Assembly (NCBI GenBank): GCA_030536565.1
Contig: JAUNPT010000002.1
Location: 1 to 25,379 of the forward strand
Length of the DNA stretch: 25,379 bases
From: Eubacteriales bacterium
GTDB taxonomy: Bacteria; Bacillota; Clostridia; Lachnospirales; Lachnospiraceae
Direction: 5' to 3'
Every line of letters begins with the position of its first letter. The first letter of the stretch is position 1. A program made the position numbers and the translations under genes. Of this stretch, positions 13,647 through 20,198 are shown piece by piece. The notes under the pieces are model-generated. The model was not told the DNA's origin and did not search any database. It worked only from the letters and a program-made list of their open reading frames with translations.

Positions 13647-15779
13647 TTATACCTCGTTAACTGAGCCTACAATAAGAATTTCTTCATCAGGCTCACGATC
13701 TCCTACATCAAGATCCATAAGTAAAATAATCTGCTCAAAATCTACTGCACTATAATCAGCAACTCTTGGGCCGCAGCAGATGAAGAAATCTGGTCTTAAT
13801 ACTGTATCTGTCTTAAACACAGCTCCGTCCTTCCACATCTTCTCAACAACCTCTTTGTAATCCTTAACCTTACATTTTGCAACCATACCATCGGAACACT
13901 GGACCTTGATAAAGCCCTTCTTGTCAACAATTCTAAGTGGTGTCTTATCATCTCTTCTGCCTTCGAATACAAAGAATTTATCTGTCTTTTCTGCTAAATG
14001 TATATCTGAAACCTTTGGTCCAAAATCCTGTGTTGCAAGTTCTGTAGCTTCAGCTTCATCGCATTCCTTAAGAAGGTCTGTGGCCTTAACCTCTGTTGAA
14101 CCTGTCGCAATAGCAGTAATTTTACCTGTCTGATTATCAATCTCAATATGTACTTCTACTGTATCCGGTGATGCTCCCGAACTAACAGCCGCATCTGTTG
14201 CTTCTTTCTTAAGTGCTTTGATATCCTCCTGAGTTGGATTAGGAATAACTCGCTCAACAACATCACGAACCATTGATAACGCAACACCAATCGAAGAAAT
14301 AACCTCCGCATTTTCCGGAATGCTGTACTGAAGCCCCATCTTTGATGCACAATAAGGAACTAAGGAAGCTGCACCACCGCCACAGCCTACAAGCTTCATT
14401 GCATCATGGTCTAACTGATACTTGTCAGCAAGAGCATTGATACATGCATTAACCTTTTCAAAATCCTTGTCAAGAATCTGTGTTGCAAGTTCTTCAACTG
14501 TAATTCCAAGCTTGTCTGCTACTGGCTGCATTGCTTTTCTTGCAGCATTCGCATTACCATGAGCAAAATATTTTTCTTCGATTAAGCCTAAGACATTGGC
14601 AGCATCTGTATTAGTAAAGCAAATCATCTTGCCGCTCTTTAATTTAATAGCAACATAATCGGCTGGGTCACCCGGCTTAGGACTTAACATAACGATTTCC
14701 GGAGCTACGATTTCTTCTTCCGGAGTGAAGCATGCATACTCACAGCCGGCAATATGTGCTGAACGAGGGCCTACATCTACTACCTCTTTGTCATTAATTC
14801 TTACCATTGAACCACCGGCACAGCCTAAAATACGAACATCAAGTGAGCTTATATATGTATCATGTCCACCAATCTGAGCATAGTCAACACCTGGACGTCC
14901 ATTCTTAATTACACCGATATTAGTTGTTGTTCCACCAACCTCGAAATAAATTGCATTAGATGCACGAAGATACATAAGTGAACCCATAACAGATGCGGCT
15001 GGGCCTGAAAGAGCTGTTAAAATAGGACGCTTACGCATCTCGTTTATTTCCATAACACCACCATCGCCACGCATAATCATAAGAGGCACTGTAACACCTG
15101 CCGCTCTTACAGATGACTCTGTAGCATTAGCTGTAGCCATCATCTTTGGCAATATAGAAGCATTGATTGCAGCTGTACGGGTTCTTCTTGTAAGGCCATA
15201 AAGCTTTGTAATATCTGAAGCCATTGTTACTGGAATACCATTTTTTTCAGCAACATCATGAATCATTTCTTCTTCTTCCATGCTGTCAACGCCGAATGCC
15301 ATAGATGCAACGATAACCTTGGCGCCTTCATCAAGAAGTTCATCAACATTTTTCTTGATAACATCCTCTGTTAACATTTTTTTCTTAATGAACTTGTTGT
15401 ATACCTTAATCATACGTCCAACCTTCTCATCAAGAACAATATCCTTAATTGCCAGCTGGCCTTTTGCAAGCCAGCCTTCAAGACCGCCTCCAGCAACACC
15501 AATTACACCAACTGGTGCAACGTCACCTTCAATAAATGCATTTGTAGCCTGTGTTGTTGAGTGTGCAACGAAAGCTACGTCTTCAGGTTTAATTCCATTC
15601 TGTTCCATACACATCTGGAATGATTTTACAACGCCTGCTGCAACTCCATCTTTGTCATCATGTGTTGTCTTAATTTCATACTTACCAATAATCTCATGTG
15701 TCTCATTATCCATCGCCACACATTTTGTATAAGTACCACCAACATCAATACCCATACGTACTAATCTTCTCTCGCTCAT
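13647..15779 (-). CDS. Hydantoinase/oxoprolinase family (HyuA-type) ATPase
   Basis: A 710-residue protein of the ASKHA fold. The phosphate-1 motif is at residues 9-19 (MGIDVGGTYTK). The HSTTQATNA region, IMRGDGGVMEI with LTALSGPAASVMG, and the phosphate-2 motif FEVGGTTTNIGVI follow the HyuA/5-oxoprolinase order. A glycine-rich KLVGCGGGAASLVPY lies near residue 470. From about 520 a region of some 190 residues follows that I do not recognise. Family enzymes spend ATP to open or carboxylate lactams and ketones, usually with a HyuB partner. No HyuB is in the window; the next gene is the HExxH protein, 3 bp away. An AAAGGAG site precedes the ATG. A 202-bp gap with a hairpin separates it from the upstream permease. 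The substrate is unknown and an activase role is conceivable. Confidence 0.82.
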   Translation of the reverse strand: MSERRLVRMGIDVGGTYTKCVAMDNETHEIIGKYEIKTTHDDKDGVAAGVVKSFQMCMEQNGIKPEDVAFVAHSTTQATNAFIEGDVAPVGVIGVAGGGLEGWLAKGQLAIKDIVLDEKVGRMIKVYNKFIKKKMLTEDVIKKNVDELLDEGAKVIVASMAFGVDSMEEEEMIHDVAEKNGIPVTMASDITKLYGLTRRTRTAAINASILPKMMATANATESSVRAAGVTVPLMIMRGDGGVMEINEMRKRPILTALSGPAASVMGSLMYLRASNAIYFEVGGTTTNIGVIKNGRPGVDYAQIGGHDTYISSLDVRILGCAGGSMVRINDKEVVDVGPRSAHIAGCEYACFTPEEEIVAPEIVMLSPKPGDPADYVAIKLKSGKMICFTNTDAANVLGLIEEKYFAHGNANAARKAMQPVADKLGITVEELATQILDKDFEKVNACINALADKYQLDHDAMKLVGCGGGAASLVPYCASKMGLQYSIPENAEVISSIGVALSMVRDVVERVIPNPTQEDIKALKKEATDAAVSSGASPDTVEVHIEIDNQTGKITAIATGSTEVKATDLLKECDEAEATELATQDFGPKVSDIHLAEKTDKFFVFEGRRDDKTPLRIVDKKGFIKVQCSDGMVAKCKVKDYKEVVEKMWKDGAVFKTDTVLRPDFFICCGPRVADYSAVDFEQIILLMDLDVGDREPDEEILIVGSVNEV

Positions 15780-15917
15780 TTTCTGAACTCCTTTCGTATA
15801 TAAAAGTCTATAATTATAGAAGCATTTTCTTTTTTGTCTTCTTTATTTTCAAATTTAATTTTGTTTTTATATCTTTGACCGATATCTCTATTCTCTACGT
15901 TTGTAATTTTTTTATCA

Positions 15918-15943
15918 CCGGAGCACCCATGAGAGTACTCCGG
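15918..15943 (-). other. Intercistronic hairpin between permease and hydantoinase-type gene
   Basis: On the minus strand CCGGAGTAC pairs with GTGCTCCGG (one U-G wobble, 9 bp) around an 8-nt loop. The sequence after it on that strand is A-rich, not U-rich, so it is not an intrinsic terminator. It lies in the 202-bp gap inside the operon and may mark a processing or stability site that sets the ratio of permease to enzymes. The rest of the gap is A-rich on the minus strand with no clear promoter. Confidence 0.5.
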
Positions 15944-15981
15944 CTTAATATATATTAGGAAGGGGTTTAGCTAATTAAATC

Positions 15982-17367
15982 TTACAGGAACCAGGCAGCA
16001 CCAAGACCACTAAGTAATATAAATGCTGCAACATACTGTAACACACCTGTTAAGTATGCATTTGGAATTGATAACTTTAAAAATTCCTTTGATTCTACCT
16101 TTGTATAAGCAAGTCCCCAAGCAACCCATGACTGTGTAATACAGCAGCCGATGTTTACTGTGATTGTAGGAATTGCAAATACTGCATAAAGGAATGGTAC
16201 TGAGAAGTGAGCAACATTTGATAATACACCAAGCGTAGCTGCACCACATCCAACAAGTGTCATAGGTCCTCTGAAAAGTCCCATGCAAAGTAATACTGCG
16301 AATACGATACATACAACTAATTCGCTTGTAGGCATTACGCTTCCAAGGATAACCTTGAAGTAAGGTGATGCATATGTAGCAACTGAGTTGAACATAGGTA
16401 ATGTTAACAAGAAACCTACCAATGGAGCTGTATCAACTACACCATCATAGTAAAGCTTATTAACAAGCTGACAGTTTTCTTTGAATGTTCCCTTGAACTT
16501 TCCACAAAGAACTAATGCAAGGAAGCCTGCGATTACGAAGCCGCCAATAACTGAGAAATCTAACCAAATCTTAAGTACAACAGGTACTATTGGAAGAACC
16601 AGTGTATAAAGTGGAGCGTTCTTCTGCTCTGCGGCACCCTTTGTTGAAGCTGCCCATGCACGTGAAGTCTTTGACTTCTTAATAAAGATAGCTGCTAAAA
16701 CTGTTGTTGCAACTAACATAATAATTAAAGCTGCATATCCGAAATGAGCTGCATACCAGCCAAGTGTGAAATCTGGCATCTCATCTGGTTTAATAAAGAA
16801 TGCTCTGTACTGTGCAAAGTTTACTGGATTCAGATAAATACCAGCTGCAACTGAACCCATAAATGAGAACATTGCAATTGCCTTTGGAATACCAAGAGAC
16901 ATTAAAATAGGAAGAACGATAACACCGATAGCAATTACAGGACCTGCACCAGTCATAGCTGTGAAGATGATTGCTGTAACGATGTTAAGAAGAGCTACTG
17001 TAACGATTGGCTTATCACCACCAAGCTCTACTGTCTTTCTGATAAGTGTTGAAGCAATGCCTGTTTCCATAAGTACTCTTCCGAACCAGGCACCCCAGCA
17101 TACGTTAACGAGTGTTGTACCCCAGCCTTCAGGTGCTGACTGGTATACCTTGTTTAAAATTGCAATCAAACCTTTAGATCCGTCGAATTGTAAAACCTTA
17201 TTTGCTTCAATGAATGCATCACTTGCAAACGCTGCTCCGCCAAGTGAAAGAACTGTCCATAATACTGTAATCATTAAGAAACCAATCATAAGGTTATGAC
17301 CCTTAATACAGTAGAAAGCCAATCCAAAGAAGCTGAGTAAGAGTATGACGCCTACTACATATTCCAT
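15982..17367 (-). CDS. Permease of the ion-transporter (GntP/CitMHS/DcuC-like) superfamily
   Basis: A 461-residue polytopic membrane protein with about twelve hydrophobic segments in two repeated halves. It starts with a helix right at the N-terminus. In each half a conserved loop-helix occurs (WGAWFGRVLMETGIASTLIRK and, later, GLFRGPMTLVGCGAATLG), the kind of re-entrant region seen in carboxylate transporters of the ion-transporter superfamily. I infer uptake of an organic anion such as a sugar acid. GGAGG precedes the ATG. It is the first gene of the leftward catabolic operon, with a promoter about 180 bp upstream carrying the GntR-type operator. The exact family within the superfamily, and the substrate, cannot be set from sequence alone. 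Confidence 0.75.
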   Translation of the reverse strand: MEYVVGVILLLSFFGLAFYCIKGHNLMIGFLMITVLWTVLSLGGAAFASDAFIEANKVLQFDGSKGLIAILNKVYQSAPEGWGTTLVNVCWGAWFGRVLMETGIASTLIRKTVELGGDKPIVTVALLNIVTAIIFTAMTGAGPVIAIGVIVLPILMSLGIPKAIAMFSFMGSVAAGIYLNPVNFAQYRAFFIKPDEMPDFTLGWYAAHFGYAALIIMLVATTVLAAIFIKKSKTSRAWAASTKGAAEQKNAPLYTLVLPIVPVVLKIWLDFSVIGGFVIAGFLALVLCGKFKGTFKENCQLVNKLYYDGVVDTAPLVGFLLTLPMFNSVATYASPYFKVILGSVMPTSELVVCIVFAVLLCMGLFRGPMTLVGCGAATLGVLSNVAHFSVPFLYAVFAIPTITVNIGCCITQSWVAWGLAYTKVESKEFLKLSIPNAYLTGVLQYVAAFILLSGLGAAWFL

Positions 17368-17402
17368 AATATTACCTCCATAGTATAAAAATTCGTTTTG
17401 CC

Positions 17403-17510
17403 CCTATAACAATTTATAGAAGCTTGTAGCACTTGTAAAATGTTGAAATATTTTCCTAATCTGTTGCTAAACAACCTCTTCCCTGTAACCTGTAAGTCCT
17501 CCTTTTATTA
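17403..17510 (-). other. Long leader of the permease operon with an orphan Shine-Dalgarno and small hairpins
   Basis: The predicted transcript has about 175 nt before the permease ATG. On the minus strand it contains AAAAGGAGGA (17497-17506), a near-perfect ribosome site with no ATG or GTG at a workable distance. There is also a doubled CCTGTAA (17482-17495, plus strand) and two small hairpins, GTTG/CAAC near 17463-17475 and CTATAA/TTATAG near 17403-17418. No known riboswitch pattern was recognised. Confidence 0.35.
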
Positions 17511-17548
17511 TTGAAAATGATTCATAACAACAAGTACCCTATGGCTGT

Positions 17549-17578
17549 AGTATATCAGTATACTGGTATATAAGTCAA
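17549..17578 (-). promoter_or_regulatory. Promoter of the permease-hydantoinase operon with operator in the spacer
   Basis: On the minus strand TTGACT (17573-17578), an 18-bp spacer and TATACT (17549-17554) form a sigma-70 promoter. The spacer is filled by the operator ATCAGTATACTGGTAT (plus strand, 17554-17569), which contains the 10-bp palindrome CAGTATACTG. A repressor bound here would exclude polymerase. Confidence 0.75.
17554..17569. promoter_or_regulatory. GntR-type operator, copy 2
   Basis: ATCAGTATACTGGTAT. The segment GTATACTGGTATAT (17558-17571) matches 12 of 14 positions of the perfect palindrome between adh1 and gntR. The same 16 bases recur exactly at 17761-17776. Flanking TATA steps on both sides could hold extra half-sites. 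Confidence 0.75.
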
Positions 17579-17643
17579 TAGCTTTTGCATATTTTTTTAA
17601 ACATTTTTTATATTATTTCACTAATTACATCTTGATTTTTATT

Positions 17644-17659
17644 AAATTACTAGTAATTT
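17644..17659. repeat. Perfect 16-bp AT-rich palindrome in the divergent promoter region
   Basis: AAATTACTAGTAATTT is its own reverse complement. It lies midway between the two divergent promoters in an otherwise very AT-rich stretch. It may be a binding site for a second regulator, but nothing else in the window repeats it, so it could be chance in AT-rich DNA. A weaker dyad, TTTACACTGGTAAA at 17688-17701, shares ACTGGTA with the GntR-type operators. Confidence 0.4.
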
Positions 17660-17760
17660 TAACTATATATATGGATTTTACAGCTTTTTTACACTGGTAA
17701 ATATGTCAAAACGCTTTATTATTAACAATATATAAAATAAAATGTAACTATTTTGTAAAA

Positions 17761-17795
17761 ATCAGTATACTGGTATTTTAGAACTATGTTATAAT
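17761..17795 (+). promoter_or_regulatory. Operator copy 3 and promoter of the SDR operon
   Basis: The 16-bp operator ATCAGTATACTGGTAT (17761-17776) is an exact copy of that in the opposite promoter. TATAAT follows at 17790-17795, about 50 bp before the SDR start codon. The operator lies where the -35 box would be and no good -35 match exists, so the promoter may be weak or need help. Repressor binding would cover the -35 region. Confidence 0.7.
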
Positions 17796-17846
17796 ACTTA
17801 AGTAACATAATTAATTTTAATATAAACCACGAAAGGATAAACTCTT

Positions 17847-18626
17847 ATGAAAAATTACACAAATCTTATCACCGTATCAGGCAGGCGTGCTCTTATAACT
17901 GGGGGAAGCAGCGGACTTGGCAGGGCCATTGCTGCTGCGTTTTTACAAAATGGCGTATCAGTTGCAATATGCAGCCGGAACAACGATAAAGCGGCTGAGT
18001 TAATTGAATATGCAGCGGCAAATAAGCTTACGCTTCTTCCTGTCACCTGTGATATCCAAAACAGTAAAGACGTAGACAATATGATGGATATCATTGAAGA
18101 AAATTTTGGTGGACTTGACATTTTAGTAAACAGTGCAGGAATGAATAAGCTTATTCCTGCTGAGGATTATGATGTTGAAACATTTAACAACGTAATGGGG
18201 CTAAATGTTACGGGACTTCATATTGTAACCAAAGCTGCCGGAAAACGCTTTATGATTCCTCAGCAATATGGTAGAATTATCAATATATCATCTGTTAAAA
18301 GCTTTATTGGAACAAATACAGATTATATAGCCTACTGTGCCAGCAAGGGTGCCGTAAATATGTACACAAAACAGCTGGCCTGCGAATGGGGCGGCCATGG
18401 AATAACTGTTAATGCAATAGCACCTACATTTGTACGCACGCCTATTAATTCCTTCCAGCTTGATGACCCGGTATTTTACAAGTCTCTTACTGACAGAATC
18501 CCTGCTGGACGTATTGGCAGAGAGGAAGATATTGCCGCTGCTGCACTTTTTCTTGCAAGCGATGGTGCCTCATTTGTAAATGGCCAGGTTCTTTGCGTAG
18601 ACGGCGGCTTGACGTCAAAGCAGTAA
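17847..18626 (+). CDS. SDR-family dehydrogenase, gluconate 5-dehydrogenase-like
   Basis: A 259-residue classical short-chain dehydrogenase/reductase. The cofactor motif is TGGSSGLG (residues 18-25), the NSAG motif is at about 95-98, and the catalytic residues are S148/S149 and Y163-x3-K167 (YCASK). The C-terminus ends in the usual NGQVLCVDGG. An Arg after the second strand (CSRNN) hints at NADP(H). The overall look is of the gluconate 5-dehydrogenase (IdnO) and related sugar-acid reductases, but FabG-like enzymes share it. It is the first gene of the rightward operon behind an operator shared with the leftward operon, so I infer a redox step in the same pathway. AAAGGA precedes the ATG at a usual distance. 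Confidence 0.88.
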   Translation: MKNYTNLITVSGRRALITGGSSGLGRAIAAAFLQNGVSVAICSRNNDKAAELIEYAAANKLTLLPVTCDIQNSKDVDNMMDIIEENFGGLDILVNSAGMNKLIPAEDYDVETFNNVMGLNVTGLHIVTKAAGKRFMIPQQYGRIINISSVKSFIGTNTDYIAYCASKGAVNMYTKQLACEWGGHGITVNAIAPTFVRTPINSFQLDDPVFYKSLTDRIPAGRIGREEDIAAAALFLASDGASFVNGQVLCVDGGLTSKQ

Positions 18627-18643
18627 TTTTAATTAACAATGAG

Positions 18644-18690
18644 AATAGTGTAAAAAATAAATTTGACAGCTTATTTTTCACACCGCTATT
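18644..18690 (+). other. Long intercistronic hairpin after the SDR gene
   Basis: AATAG plus TGTAAAAAATAA (18644-18660) pairs with TTATTTTTCACA and, after a CCG bulge, CTATT (18671-18690). There are 16 pairs with one A/C mismatch and a 10-nt loop. The U-run is inside the stem, not after it, so it does not look like a standard terminator. It may limit read-through or protect the upstream message. Confidence 0.45.
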
Positions 18691-18778
18691 TGTGCCGGAG
18701 CATCACAAATGGCTTTGATGGCAGATTAGAAGCTGCATTCGCAGATTTTTCATCGACCCGTCGCACAATGTGCTCCGG
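18688..18778 (+). other. Structured leader before the second YhcH-like gene, possible pseudoknot
   Basis: ATTTGTG (18688-18694) pairs with CACAAAT (18704-18710). The 9-nt loop contains CCGGAGCA (18695-18702), which is exactly complementary to TGCTCCGG (18771-18778), three bases before the ribosome site GGAG at 18782-18785. Small helices (GCAG/CTGC, CGA/TCG) lie between. Loop-to-downstream pairing would form a pseudoknot abutting the ribosome site, as in translational regulators. The stretch is also open in the reading frame of the next gene, so part of it could instead be coding. No known riboswitch class was recognised. Confidence 0.4.
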
Positions 18779-18791
18779 AATGGAGATTTAT

Positions 18792-19292
18792 ATGATTTAC
18801 GGAAACATTTATAATGAATTTTTTGAACATCAGAAGGCAATTTTACCTGCACCCCTAAGAGCGGCGCTTACTTTCCTTAAAGAAAACGATATGGCTTCCC
18901 ACGCACCTGGGAAATTTAATATTGAACTTGACGGAATCCCTATGATTCTTCAGGTTCTCGACCTTACCACTGCGCCAAGAAATGAACTCCGCCCTGAGAT
19001 ACACCGCAAATATGTTGACGTTCAGCTGTTAGCCTCCGGCGGCCCCGAATTGGCGGCATTCTATGATGACGATAAATCATCTTTTATTGATGAAGATTTA
19101 TTGGATACTGAAAGAGACATTCTTTTTTATAAGAACAGACCCACTTCCTTTGAAGGCGCTATTCCAATGACTGTTGGTACTTACGCCATGTATTTCCCAT
19201 GGGATATCCATGTTCCTGCATGCCAGGTATATGATACACCTGAAAAAATCCGAAAAATAGTTATAAAGGTTCCTATTGAAGCCTGTATATAG
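18792..19292 (+). CDS. YhcH/YjgK/YiaL (DUF386) family protein, second copy
   Basis: A 166-residue member of the same family as 11286-11735. The family core reads PEIHRKYVDVQLLASG, matching the E-x-H-x-x-Y-x-D-x-Q pattern near the metal site, and the C-terminal part has MYFPWDIHVPAC with the second His. I chose ATG at 18792, six bases after GGAG, because the frame upstream to 18663 contains no ribosome site and falls in a structured leader; the full frame would be 209 residues. YhcH (NanQ) in E. coli is a sialic acid anomerase, so a sugar-anomer role is plausible. It is encoded between the SDR and M28 peptidase genes. The divergence from the first copy suggests different sugars. Confidence 0.82.
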   Translation: MIYGNIYNEFFEHQKAILPAPLRAALTFLKENDMASHAPGKFNIELDGIPMILQVLDLTTAPRNELRPEIHRKYVDVQLLASGGPELAAFYDDDKSSFIDEDLLDTERDILFYKNRPTSFEGAIPMTVGTYAMYFPWDIHVPACQVYDTPEKIRKIVIKVPIEACI

Positions 19293-19322
19293 ATAAAATC
19301 TCTCATCGAAAGGACATCACTT

Positions 19323-20180
19323 ATGAATCGCACTGAAAGAATAGCTTTACTTGCACAAAAGAATATTACATCCCGAAGGCATGCCATGAAGACTATCCTA
19401 GAGGAAGAAAGACTTCCATACCGCCTTCAGGAAAAAGCTGGAAATTACAAAAATCCTCTTGGAGTAGTTAATTACATAATAGAACCGGAGGGCAATACTG
19501 CATGCATGTTATTTTCGGCTCATTATGATGCTGTGGCTGGCAGCTGCGGAGCCAATGATAATGCAGCTTCTGTATGTATTCTTATTGATTTGGCCCTGGA
19601 GCTTAGACGACGAAATATTCCTGCCAGATTCGTCTTTTTTGATGGAGAAGAAAACAAGCTTGCCGGGAGCCGGCATTTTATTGAAAATATTGACCGCAGT
19701 TTAATTACTGCTGCCATAAATCTTGATTTATGCGGATTTGGAGATGCTATGACTATATATTCCCATGGAAAAAAACATGGAAGCTGCTATACTCTGGAAC
19801 CATTTATGAGAAAAGAAATATTTGAAAAATATAATGGACAGCTGGTTAATTATCTTCCAAAAAGCGATGATGCTTCTTTAATTTCCGCAAAGATTCCAAC
19901 CCTGGCCATTTCAGTTATGCCGCGTTCTGATGTTGCCTTCCTTAAAGCACTTGCGACCTATAATAACGGAATACTGGGAAAACCGCCGGAATATGGCATG
20001 ATGATTGACCAGATGGAAATCTCAACAACCATGCATGGCGGGTACCGTGATGATCTCAAGTGGCTGGAAAACGCTTCAATGGATATGGTATATAACTTTC
20101 TGCTTGAAGCAGTTGGCACTAAACCTGAGACAGTAAAAAAACGATGGGGAATATTTAATATTTCAAACAAAAATAATTGA
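19323..20180 (+). CDS. M28-family zinc aminopeptidase/amidohydrolase
   Basis: A 285-residue cytoplasmic metallohydrolase of the M28 type, with no signal peptide. All two-zinc residues can be placed: H67 (SAHYD), the bridging D79 (GANDNAAS), the catalytic E109 and ligand E110 (DGEE), D135 (NLDLCG) and H238 (TTMHGG). M28 enzymes cleave amino-terminal residues or related amides, and the fold also includes glutaminyl cyclases. AAAGGA precedes the ATG. It lies 30 bp after the YhcH-like gene and 18 bp before the AAA+ gene, in one operon. In this context I infer cleavage of an amino acid from a conjugate rather than bulk peptide use, but that is not shown by sequence. Confidence 0.88.
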   Translation: MNRTERIALLAQKNITSRRHAMKTILEEERLPYRLQEKAGNYKNPLGVVNYIIEPEGNTACMLFSAHYDAVAGSCGANDNAASVCILIDLALELRRRNIPARFVFFDGEENKLAGSRHFIENIDRSLITAAINLDLCGFGDAMTIYSHGKKHGSCYTLEPFMRKEIFEKYNGQLVNYLPKSDDASLISAKIPTLAISVMPRSDVAFLKALATYNNGILGKPPEYGMMIDQMEISTTMHGGYRDDLKWLENASMDMVYNFLLEAVGTKPETVKKRWGIFNISNKNN

Positions 20181-20198
20181 AACTAAGGAGTAATTTCT

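Noticed and set aside
15280..15732. 150-codon plus-strand open frame inside the hydantoinase-type gene
   Set aside because: Low-complexity Ser/Thr-rich product typical of an antisense shadow; the minus-strand protein has clear family motifs.
15918..15943. Hairpin in the permease-hydantoinase gap as an intrinsic terminator
   Set aside because: The minus-strand sequence after the stem is A-rich, not U-rich. I kept it only as an intercistronic hairpin.
17368..17846. A hidden gene or small RNA in the 479-bp divergent gap
   Set aside because: No open frame with a ribosome site and no U-tract terminator inside. Its promoters, operators and leader account for most of the signals.
18663..18691. TTGACA at 18663 as a promoter for the second YhcH-like gene, or TTG there as its start codon
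   Set aside because: No convincing -10 lies at the right distance, there is no ribosome site before the TTG, and the bases are part of a hairpin loop. The ATG at 18792 has a proper ribosome site.
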